The translations under genes and the position numbers were made by a program. The notes below the pieces were generated by a model. That model was not told the DNA's origin. It did no database searches and worked only from the letters and a program-made list of their open reading frames with translations. From IMG/VR virus record IMGVR_UViG_3300009085_000053, positions 1-37,035 of that record: a DNA stretch of 37,035 nt. One strand, written 5' to 3'. Positions 21,247-28,080 of this stretch are shown here, one piece after another (the stretch's first letter is position 1; each line of letters begins with the position of its first letter). This stretch comes from a virus.

Positions 21247-21489
21247 ATGAAAATACAAGATGCTATCAATGCAGAGATGACAAGAGATGAATTTGACAGT
21301 ATTGCATTGTATTTCTACTCCAAAGGGATGCAAATGGCGGCAACACTAATAAAAAACAATGCAGACGACTTTACAGAAGAAGAGGGTATTGCATTCGCTC
21401 GTGTCCAAAGTGGACGACTATGGGAAGCATTAGCAGAGACGGACCATGCCCGACAGAAAGTATTGCTTAAAGAATTGGAAATGATATAA
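21247..21489 (+). CDS. Small hypothetical protein
   Basis: An 80-residue helical protein (MKIQDAINAEMTRDEFDSIA, GMQMAATLIKNNADDFTEEE). AAGGGAG lies ~14 nt upstream. It is last before the packaging genes. The function is unknown. Confidence 0.65.
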   Translation: MKIQDAINAEMTRDEFDSIALYFYSKGMQMAATLIKNNADDFTEEEGIAFARVQSGRLWEALAETDHARQKVLLKELEMI

Positions 21490-21490
21490 T
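21463..21490 (+). promoter_or_regulatory. Possible late promoter before the terminase genes
   Basis: TATAAT (21485-21490) is a perfect -10. The best -35 is TTGCTT (21463-21468) at 16 nt. It differs from the TAGACA-N17-TATATT set and sits at the early/late boundary. Confidence 0.35.
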
Positions 21491-21527
21491 ATTTTAAGTA
21501 TAATTAAGGATTAAAAAAGGATAATGA

Positions 21528-21992
21528 ATGCCGAGTGAAGAAGGATACAAAAACTTAATACCAATTAAAAAAGGACAGAAAGCACCGGCAGGAGCAGGCA
21601 GAAAACCTTCACACTTAAAAAGATATTTAAAAGAAAACAATATAGGAACGGCAGACGTTCGCGCAATATTGGGCGGGATACTTGTAGATTGTAAATCTAT
21701 AGACGATATGAAAGCCAAGATTGCTGACCCTAATGTGCCGCCGATTATAAAGATTCCCTTGATATCTATGGTCAAGGAAATGTCGAACGGTAAGATGACG
21801 GCTTATCAATTTCTTATACAATACGGTTACGGTATGCCAAAGCAAGAGATTGAAACGAAGTCGACTATTGACGACGTGGCAAAGATGACACCGGAACAAC
21901 GGGCAGAAATGGAAAAGCAACTATTGTCACAGCTTGTAAAAGATAATAAGGAAACAATAAAGGGGTTATTGGATGCAGACGATACAGATTAA
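21528..21992 (+). CDS. terS: Terminase small subunit
   Basis: A 154-residue protein. The N-terminal KKGQKAPAGAGRKPSHLKRY is the 'GxxxPAGxGRK' start seen in many phage small terminases. A helical core follows, with PQQ-free helices and an acidic C terminus (RAEMEKQLLSQLVKDNKETI...). It would bind pac or cos DNA and load the large subunit. It overlaps the next gene by 20 nt. Confidence 0.72.
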   Translation: MPSEEGYKNLIPIKKGQKAPAGAGRKPSHLKRYLKENNIGTADVRAILGGILVDCKSIDDMKAKIADPNVPPIIKIPLISMVKEMSNGKMTAYQFLIQYGYGMPKQEIETKSTIDDVAKMTPEQRAEMEKQLLSQLVKDNKETIKGLLDADDTD

Positions 21993-23226
21993 ATGCCAAG
22001 GCGCAGGAGTTTTGTCACTAGCAGAACTGGACAATATACAAGGCGATTTAAAAAAGCTATCAAAAGAGAACCTTGAAAAGCTGAAAAAAAATATATTGTT
22101 AAACGGGTTTATAGCTCCAATTTTTATATGGAATAATGGAACTAGCAATTTTGTGCTTGACGGCAATCAAAGGACTACTGCATTAAAGTCATTAGAAGCC
22201 GATGGATATGAAATTCCATTGTTGCCGATTGATTATATCGACGCACAGGACGAAGCCGAAGCCCGCAGAATGCTTTTGAGCATTACAAGTCAGTATGGGG
22301 AATTTGACAAAGGCCAGCTTGATGAGTGGTTGAGTGGGATTGATGATGAGATGAAAGACTGTCTTTCGTTGATTGACAGTATAACGGACAGGGCAAAAGA
22401 AACAAAAAATGATGATGAAATAGAAGAGCCAAAAGAATCAATCTGTCAAACAGGACAGATTTGGAAGCTTGGGAGGCATAGGTTATTATGTGGTGACTCT
22501 GGAAAAGAGGAAAATATTATAAAATTATTTGAAGGAAAAAAACCATCCATAGTTTTTACAGACCCGCCATACGGTGTTTCCATAGGAGATAAAAACAGAT
22601 TTCTTGATGAATTTCAAGAATCAGGACGGGTAAAAACGAACATTGAAAACGACACAAAGACACCAGAAGAATTGAAAAAAATATTGACGCCCATATTTAG
22701 TCTTGCAAAAAAATATTGTTCTGATGATTGCACTTTTTTTATGACAGCTCCGCAAGGCGGCGAGCTTTGCATGATGATGATGATGATGATGGGCGACGCT
22801 GGGCTTCCGATCCGTCATGTTTTAATGTGGTACAAGAATTCTCCGACATTCAGTTTAGGGAGACTCGATTACGATTATCAGCATGAGCCAATTCTTTTAA
22901 CATGGGGAAAGAAACACAAACGGCCAATGAACGGAACGCATAAAACAAGCGTGTGGAAAGTTGACAAACCAAGATCGTCAAAAGAGCATCCAACGATGAA
23001 GCCTACAGAATTATATGAAAACGCATATCTGAATAATTCTGATAAAAATGACATCGTATACGAACCATTCGCAGGATCGGGGACAGCTTTTTTGGCTGCA
23101 GAAAAAACAGAGAGAACTTGTTATGGAGTAGAGCTCGATCCTCATTATTGCGATGTTATAATAAATAGATATAAAAAATGGTGTGATGAAAATAATATAC
23201 AAGCAGAAGTATCACTCATAGAATGA
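21973..23226 (+). CDS. ParB-like / DNA adenine methyltransferase fusion
   Basis: A 417-residue protein. Residues ~13-100 are a ParB N-terminal-type domain (FIAPIFIWNNGTSNFVLDGN, QRTTAL, DGNQR 63-67). After a linker comes a beta-class N6-adenine methylase: GDSGKEENIIKLF, catalytic TDPPYGV (~197-203), ATG-encoded run of seven Met (~267-273), then YEPFAGSGTAFLAAE (~356) and GVELDPHYCDVII for SAM. Fusions of this type often sit beside phage terminases. The ParB-like part may recognise the DNA or act as an NTP-binding regulator. ATGA overlap with the large terminase. Confidence 0.88.
   Translation: MQTIQIKCQGAGVLSLAELDNIQGDLKKLSKENLEKLKKNILLNGFIAPIFIWNNGTSNFVLDGNQRTTALKSLEADGYEIPLLPIDYIDAQDEAEARRMLLSITSQYGEFDKGQLDEWLSGIDDEMKDCLSLIDSITDRAKETKNDDEIEEPKESICQTGQIWKLGRHRLLCGDSGKEENIIKLFEGKKPSIVFTDPPYGVSIGDKNRFLDEFQESGRVKTNIENDTKTPEELKKILTPIFSLAKKYCSDDCTFFMTAPQGGELCMMMMMMMGDAGLPIRHVLMWYKNSPTFSLGRLDYDYQHEPILLTWGKKHKRPMNGTHKTSVWKVDKPRSSKEHPTMKPTELYENAYLNNSDKNDIVYEPFAGSGTAFLAAEKTERTCYGVELDPHYCDVIINRYKKWCDENNIQAEVSLIE
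22771..22791 (+). repeat. (ATG)7 trinucleotide repeat
   Basis: Seven perfect ATG units in frame, encoding a Met run between methylase motifs IV and I. Length change would add or remove Met without shifting the frame. Confidence 0.95.
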
Positions 23227-24512
23227 ACGTACTAGACCAATTAAAAAAAATACAAGATCAAAACAATTTAGAAAAAGTTATTCCAAAGCTTGAGAAATTC
23301 CGACAGCCCGCCAGATATAAATTAATAGAAGGCGGGCGAGGGTCGGCAAAGTCATGGTCGGCAGGAAGCATTATCACACAGAGAGGAAATTACGAAAAGA
23401 AAAAAATCCTTTGTTGTCGAGAAATACAAAAGAGTATTGACCAGTCGGTTCACGCATTACTTTCAAAAACAATTCAGCGGTTAGGATATAATGATTGGAT
23501 AATTCGGGATAATTGGATAGAGAACAAAACATCTGGAAGTCTAATAATATTTCAGGGCTTGCGAGATATTAGGGCGGCAACGAGTACAAAGTCTATTGAG
23601 GATGTTGATATATGCTGGGTTGAGGAAGCACATAGCGTAGTAAAAGAAAGTTGGGATATTTTAATACCTTCGATAAGGAATGCAGGGTCAGAGATTTGGG
23701 CAACATGGAACGCGACAAGTCTTTACGATCCGGTAAACGATTTAAAAAACAGGTCGGATTGTATTCATGAATTTGTGACGTACAGAGATAATCCTTATTT
23801 TAATGACGTATTGGAAAAAGAAAGGCTTTATGATTTGGAACATCGGCCTACAGATTACCAGCATATTTGGGAAGGGTTACCTAGAAACATTGGAGACAAT
23901 ACAGTTTTCAGTTTGTCGCAAATATCCGACGCGGTAACACGAAAGGTAGAGGACGACGGGGCTGAGGAATGCGGAGTTGACGTGGCAAGATATGGGAATG
24001 ACGAGACGGTAATGCGAAGACGCAAGGGAATGAAACATATTGCAGTTAAGAAAATGAGAAAAGCCGATACGATGGAAGTTGCTCATGCGATATGGGATTT
24101 TGTAGACCATAATAAGAAAATACCTATCAAAATTGACTCTGGATATAATCCCGGCGTTATTGACGTGCTTCGAGGATACGGCGCAAAAGTTGTCCCGATT
24201 GGATTTGGAGAAACAGCAAGCGATGAAGATTTATATACAAATACTATTTCTGAAATGTGGTTTACATTCCCGATCGAAGAGGCAGAAATACCGGATGAAC
24301 AGGAATTGAAATTGCAATTATCTACCCGTAAATATAAATACGATAATAAAGGCCGAAAAGTTATAGAATCAAAGGACGAGTATAAGGCAAGGACTAAAAA
24401 GAATTCACCGGATGACGCTGATTCATTTCTTTTATGTTACTATTCGGCAAAGAACGCAAGTTTTGACGATGATATCAAAGAAGCCATGAGAGCAAGGCGG
24501 TCGAGTAGGTAA
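23223..24512 (+). CDS. terL: Terminase large subunit
   Basis: A 429-residue protein. The Walker A motif is GGRGSAKS (37-44) and Walker B is VDICWVEEAH (128-137). The ATPase domain is followed by an RNase H-like nuclease: ECGVDVARYG (Asp253), PIKIDSGYNPG (Asp305) and a late SPDDADSFLL. It packages DNA by ATP-driven translocation and cleavage. The order small terminase, methylase, large terminase, portal is normal. Confidence 0.95.
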   Translation: MNVLDQLKKIQDQNNLEKVIPKLEKFRQPARYKLIEGGRGSAKSWSAGSIITQRGNYEKKKILCCREIQKSIDQSVHALLSKTIQRLGYNDWIIRDNWIENKTSGSLIIFQGLRDIRAATSTKSIEDVDICWVEEAHSVVKESWDILIPSIRNAGSEIWATWNATSLYDPVNDLKNRSDCIHEFVTYRDNPYFNDVLEKERLYDLEHRPTDYQHIWEGLPRNIGDNTVFSLSQISDAVTRKVEDDGAEECGVDVARYGNDETVMRRRKGMKHIAVKKMRKADTMEVAHAIWDFVDHNKKIPIKIDSGYNPGVIDVLRGYGAKVVPIGFGETASDEDLYTNTISEMWFTFPIEEAEIPDEQELKLQLSTRKYKYDNKGRKVIESKDEYKARTKKNSPDDADSFLLCYYSAKNASFDDDIKEAMRARRSSR

Positions 24513-24562
24513 TGACAAAATGACATATCTGTGATAATTTACAATTTAAGGCGGTAAAAAAA

Positions 24563-26026
24563 ATGGGATGGTTTAACGATTTATTAAATAGACACAAAGA
24601 AACAACTAATTCGGATATGACAAAACAGGATGTAAGATTAAGTAGGCGCAGGGATTACACTGGCGGAAAGGTTGCGAACACCGAAAGAATGAACGGCCTT
24701 TACTCAGGAAGCGACGCCAGAATGCAGTTTTCTTCTCCGTATTCAAATACGCCAATCGCCGTTCCTACTGCATTCGTAGGAATCCCGACGCCTATTACAG
24801 ACGACCCTGCAACGGTCGAAGCTTGCAAAACTATAGTTGATAAAATGCGGGACGAGTTTTCGATCATCGAGAGGTCAAAACTCCTTTATGGAACGCATTG
24901 GAGATTTCCGAAATACGATAGGCAAAAACAAACATTAGTTTGGGAAACTATACCAGATGACACGGTATGTTCGATTGAATTAGATATAAATACAGGCGAG
25001 ATTTTAGCCGTCAACACTTCCGAAGATATAAAGATTTTTGTAAATCCAACACAAACGGCGCAAGTCAAGAGAGAGCGCAGATTTACACGGGAAAGAATTG
25101 ATATTAAATATCAAGGGAAAGATGATGTCAATGCAGGGTTGCTTGACGTTTCGATTTCCAACCCGTTCAAGAATTTGCCGATACCATTCGGACATGACTG
25201 CCTAGAAAGTGAATGGCGCGGGATATCAGTATTTGGTCGGGTGTTTAGATTGCTAAAATCAACGCACGATATCAAAGAATCAAGGGAACAGATTCTCTCA
25301 CAGTTTAGGCCGAAGATGATCCAGACAGTTGCACAAGGCAAGGCCAAAGAATGGCTTGATAATAACGGATTTACGACAGATTGTTTGCCGGACCCGTTTC
25401 AGGATGACTTTTTTATCAATCAAGGATCGGAAACGACAGAGTATTGCAATCTACCAAATGGACTTACGGACCAGTACACGGCGGCAATCAAGGACAACAG
25501 ATCGGAGATTATAATCGGGTCAGGTATTCCAGAATTATTCTGGCCGCCGTTAGCAACAGGGAATCATGCGTCAACGGATGAACAAAGAAACCTTGCAATT
25601 CAGTATATTAAGGAATTAAGAAGAGAGAACGAACGGAGCTATGAGCTTTTGTTTAATGATTCCTTGAAAATCCTTGGCTATCTTGATTTCAAAACATATA
25701 AGCCGGTCAAGATTGCTTGGAATAATTTATCAATGCTTTCAATGGAAGCACGCGTCAGAATCCTTGACACTTTTACAACGGCGGCGACAAAGATTATCGG
25801 GAGCGCGATCCTTGGCAGAGAAGAGCTTCTGTACTTTGTTAAAGAATTTTTTCCGGATATCCCGATCAAGGATTTGGCGCAGTTTAAAAAGGGGCAATAC
25901 GATATGGCAAAACTCGCAAGCCTTTTGAAAACAGATTTTATGTCTGGATTAGATAGCAACGAATTCACACCAGCAGAGGATCAGGGAGACGATCAAGAAG
26001 ATAAAGATTTAGAAGACGAGGTTTAA
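24563..26026 (+). CDS. Portal protein
   Basis: A 487-residue protein (MGWFNDLLNRHKETTNSDMT...) placed between the large terminase and the minor head protein. ESREQILSQFRPKMIQTVAQ and IIIGSGIPELFWPPLATG, with a long helical C-terminal part and an acidic end (DDQEDKDLEDEV), fit an SPP1/HK97-like portal. No unique motif exists for this class, so order and length weigh most. SD AAGGCGG upstream. Confidence 0.82.
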   Translation: MGWFNDLLNRHKETTNSDMTKQDVRLSRRRDYTGGKVANTERMNGLYSGSDARMQFSSPYSNTPIAVPTAFVGIPTPITDDPATVEACKTIVDKMRDEFSIIERSKLLYGTHWRFPKYDRQKQTLVWETIPDDTVCSIELDINTGEILAVNTSEDIKIFVNPTQTAQVKRERRFTRERIDIKYQGKDDVNAGLLDVSISNPFKNLPIPFGHDCLESEWRGISVFGRVFRLLKSTHDIKESREQILSQFRPKMIQTVAQGKAKEWLDNNGFTTDCLPDPFQDDFFINQGSETTEYCNLPNGLTDQYTAAIKDNRSEIIIGSGIPELFWPPLATGNHASTDEQRNLAIQYIKELRRENERSYELLFNDSLKILGYLDFKTYKPVKIAWNNLSMLSMEARVRILDTFTTAATKIIGSAILGREELLYFVKEFFPDIPIKDLAQFKKGQYDMAKLASLLKTDFMSGLDSNEFTPAEDQGDDQEDKDLEDEV

Positions 26027-26029
26027 AAC

Positions 26030-27982
26030 ATGGGATCAAAGGGAATGACTCCGAAAGAATACCGCGCAATCTTTACTGGATTACGCAAGACAATGGGAAC
26101 TCTTACAGAAATTCAGAGGAAAAACCTTTTAAGAATTTATCAAGAAGCGGCAAAAGAAGCAGGGACAACACTTGCCAGTATTGCAGACCGTGGCGTCAGT
26201 ATTGAGAAACTACAGCTCGAAGCAATGACGGAACTTTTAAAAAAAAGCGCGCAGATGGTAGCCGACGGAACGAATAAAGTAACTTTATCATTATTGAAAG
26301 ATGGATTTTCAAAGATAGGCGGAGCGCAACAGGATTTATTTAGCACGATAGCGGACAGGGCAGGATTAAAAATCAGCGGACTCGATACAATGACGATGGC
26401 AATCAATAACAGACTGATAGCCGCGACAGTAAATAGGACTTATGCCGACGGGTACACGTATTCGCAAAAGGTTTGGGGACAATTCGATGCGAATGGCCGG
26501 CCGATCGGAGTATATGGGGATTGGGTAAACAAGATAAAAAATATTTATAACCTTGGAGCGGCACAAGGGATTGATCCGGTACAGATTGCTCGAGACTTAG
26601 AAAAATATGTCACGTCAACAGACGGGAAACAATTCTTTACAGAGGGACGATGGGGAAAGCTTGTAGCAGGAACAGAAGATTATATCCGCAGGATAGGAAC
26701 AACAGGACCGGATTATCGGGCAATGAGAATTGTCCGCTCTGAAATGTATTCAAGTTTACAAACTGCGGCGATTGAATTCGGGCGTAGCAATGTCGGCTCT
26801 ACCGGCATGTACCGATGGGTTATGCAGGATGGTCGAGACGATTGGGGGTGTGAATGTGAGGAGTACGATGGACAATTATACAAAGAGGAAGATGTGCCTA
26901 GTTATCCTCATCCAAATTGTCACACGGCGGGAACGCTAGTTTTAACAAGTAAAGGAAATAAAAAAATACAAGATTTAAAAGTCGGTGAATATGTTATAAC
27001 AAAAGATAAGCAGATTAATAGAATATGCGGATTTTATGAAACAAAATATAAAGGGATTATCTTTATTTTTAAAACAGAAAGCGGCAAAGAAGTAAGAGTT
27101 ACTCCAGAACATAAGCTATTTGTTAACGGTGATTTTATTACCGCGGATAGAATTCAGCTTGGAGATTATTTCCAGAAGATACGATCCAACACAAAACCCT
27201 TCTCTTTTGTCAAAGCGGAATCGAAGCAATTCCCATTTTTTAGAAGAAAGAAACTTACTTTTTTTAGTATCAGCAATGGATTTTCTCGGACTGGTATGCC
27301 AATTTCCACCATCGACTTCGACGGCCAGACATTCGTCAGGGAAGGCAATATCGATATTGAATATGTCGAAAGCAAAATTTGGGATTGGCTTTTCTCCAAT
27401 AAAGGAAAGAGCGTCAAACATAATCTTTTCATTTTCGGATCGGACAGTATTGTTATAAAACTTGGCTCTTTTAACTTTTTCAAATTTTGGCATCTTTCTT
27501 CCGGTAACGGCGGCGTGACAGGCGGAAGTCGAAGGCTTGAAGCCGTTAAGATAAGCCCGTCTAATTCCTTCCTTTGCATCTGGAATATCATATCCGGCAG
27601 AAAGAAGGCGTCTGTTAATAACATTCCTAGAGACGCCAAAACATTCGGCTATTCTTTTAACAGAAAAACATTTTTCGCAAAAAAGGTTTTGAAGAATCGC
27701 GGAATCAATGTTGATTTTTCTACTCATAATGATAAAATAATAAGCATAGAAACAGAATATGTCAATGAAAGTGTTTATAACATCAGGGTTGAGAATGATG
27801 AAACATATTTTGCAAACAGTATCCTTTCACATAATTGTGGATGTACAATCGTTCCGGAAATAATGAACATGGACGACTTTGTCCAAATGATGAAAGATTA
27901 TAAAGACGGAATCGACACTCCTGATTCAAGAAAAATGGATGTGTGGGCAAGTAAGGAAGGATTGACTATTGTGCAATCGTAG
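26030..27982 (+). CDS. MuF/SPP1 gp7-like minor head protein interrupted by an intein
   Basis: A 650-residue precursor. Residues 1-296 and 603-650 are the extein; the 306-residue intein (297-602) is removed to leave a 344-residue head protein. The extein ends in the family motif DGRDDWGCECEEYDG...PSYPHPN, joined to CGCTIVPE. In the family this is the conserved HPNCRC element, so the intein sits at the most conserved site. The gene follows the portal, as is usual. The last extein part (MDDFVQMMKDYKDGIDTPDS) is soluble. Its only SD is a GAGG ~10 nt upstream. A terminator follows at 27999. Confidence 0.9.
   Translation: MGSKGMTPKEYRAIFTGLRKTMGTLTEIQRKNLLRIYQEAAKEAGTTLASIADRGVSIEKLQLEAMTELLKKSAQMVADGTNKVTLSLLKDGFSKIGGAQQDLFSTIADRAGLKISGLDTMTMAINNRLIAATVNRTYADGYTYSQKVWGQFDANGRPIGVYGDWVNKIKNIYNLGAAQGIDPVQIARDLEKYVTSTDGKQFFTEGRWGKLVAGTEDYIRRIGTTGPDYRAMRIVRSEMYSSLQTAAIEFGRSNVGSTGMYRWVMQDGRDDWGCECEEYDGQLYKEEDVPSYPHPNCHTAGTLVLTSKGNKKIQDLKVGEYVITKDKQINRICGFYETKYKGIIFIFKTESGKEVRVTPEHKLFVNGDFITADRIQLGDYFQKIRSNTKPFSFVKAESKQFPFFRRKKLTFFSISNGFSRTGMPISTIDFDGQTFVREGNIDIEYVESKIWDWLFSNKGKSVKHNLFIFGSDSIVIKLGSFNFFKFWHLSSGNGGVTGGSRRLEAVKISPSNSFLCIWNIISGRKKASVNNIPRDAKTFGYSFNRKTFFAKKVLKNRGINVDFSTHNDKIISIETEYVNESVYNIRVENDETYFANSILSHNCGCTIVPEIMNMDDFVQMMKDYKDGIDTPDSRKMDVWASKEGLTIVQS
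27116..27727 (-). CDS. Antisense homing endonuclease (Vsr/DUF559-like, EDxHD type) inside the intein
   Basis: A 203-residue ORF on the minus strand. An N-terminal HTH (~22-44, SVKRIAECFGVSRNVINRRL) is followed by an endonuclease core: Glu98/100 (SENEKIMFDAL), Asp126 (FNIDIAFP), Glu137-V-Asp139-GGNW-His144 and Asp153 (SIADTKK), then WELLRFRF. This E...D...E-x-D...H...D order is that of Vsr-fold/EDxHD homing enzymes. Its codons are in exact register with the sense codons. None of its 13 Leu is TTA/CTA and none of its 17 Ser is TCA, since each would put a stop in the sense frame; in the 570-1205 gene 11 of 21 Leu are TTA/CTA. It has no SD, and a promoter ends 9 nt before its ATG. It is the only credible minus-strand gene here. 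Confidence 0.8.
   Translation of the reverse strand: MSRKINIDSAILQNLFCEKCFSVKRIAECFGVSRNVINRRLLSAGYDIPDAKEGIRRAYLNGFKPSTSACHAAVTGRKMPKFEKVKRAKFYNNTVRSENEKIMFDALSFIGEKPIPNFAFDIFNIDIAFPDECLAVEVDGGNWHTSPRKSIADTKKSKFLSSKKWELLRFRFDKREGFCVGSYLLEIISKLNSIRGNKITVNK
27737..27765 (-). promoter_or_regulatory. Antisense promoter for the embedded endonuclease
   Basis: On the minus strand: TTGACA (complement of 27760-27765), a 17-nt spacer, and TATTAT (complement of 27737-27742), 11 of 12 matches to consensus. The ATG at 27725-27727 begins 9 nt after the -10, so the transcript would be leaderless or carry 2-3 nt. It lies within intein block F/linker coding DNA on the other strand. Confidence 0.7.
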
Positions 27983-27998
27983 ACTATATTGCGAATGT

Positions 27999-28043
27999 GG
28001 ACAGCGCGGCGGGTTCCTTCCCTTTCCTGCCCCTGTCCTTTTT
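27999..28043 (+). terminator. Rho-independent terminator after the minor head gene
   Basis: GGACAG (27999-28004) pairs with CTGTCC (28033-28038), and GGCGGG (28008-28013) with CCTGCC (28026-28031, one G-U). A 3-nt and a 1-nt bulge separate the two stems, and TTTTT (28039-28043) follows. A consensus TTGACA (28047-28052) lies just downstream, but no good -10 accompanies it. Confidence 0.7.
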
Positions 28044-28080
28044 CTATTGACAAAGAAAACAAAAGTGATAAGGTGGAGAA

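Larger units (their letters stand above)
26918..27835 (+). mobile_element. Intein in the minor head protein
   Basis: 306 residues. Block A begins at Cys1 (CHTAGTLVLTSKGNKKIQDL). Block B has VTPEHKLFVNGDF with TxxH (Thr62/His65 in intein numbering). Block F is VYNIRVENDETYFAN, and block G is SILSHN with the penultimate His and terminal Asn, before Cys+1. All splicing residues are present, so splicing is expected. About 190 residues lie between blocks B and F, but they hold no LAGLIDADG or HNH motif on this strand. They are the antisense of a minus-strand endonuclease ORF. Confidence 0.93.

Noticed and set aside
22771-22791. (ATG)7 as a phase-variation switch
   Set aside because: Trinucleotide repeats do not shift the frame, so on/off switching is not expected. 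Only length variation remains possible.
26993-27118. Terminator for the antisense endonuclease transcript
   Set aside because: An A-run on the + strand near 26960 would give a U-run, but no stable stem precedes it on the minus strand.
27166-27639. Second minus-strand ORF (157 aa) in the intein linker
   Set aside because: It is in another frame of the same DNA, lacks family motifs and has no promoter. The 203-codon frame explains the region much better.
28047-28074. Promoter TTGACA downstream of the head-gene terminator
   Set aside because: The -35 is perfect but no -10 matches at 16-18 nt (best TAAGGT), and the predicted start would leave almost no leader.
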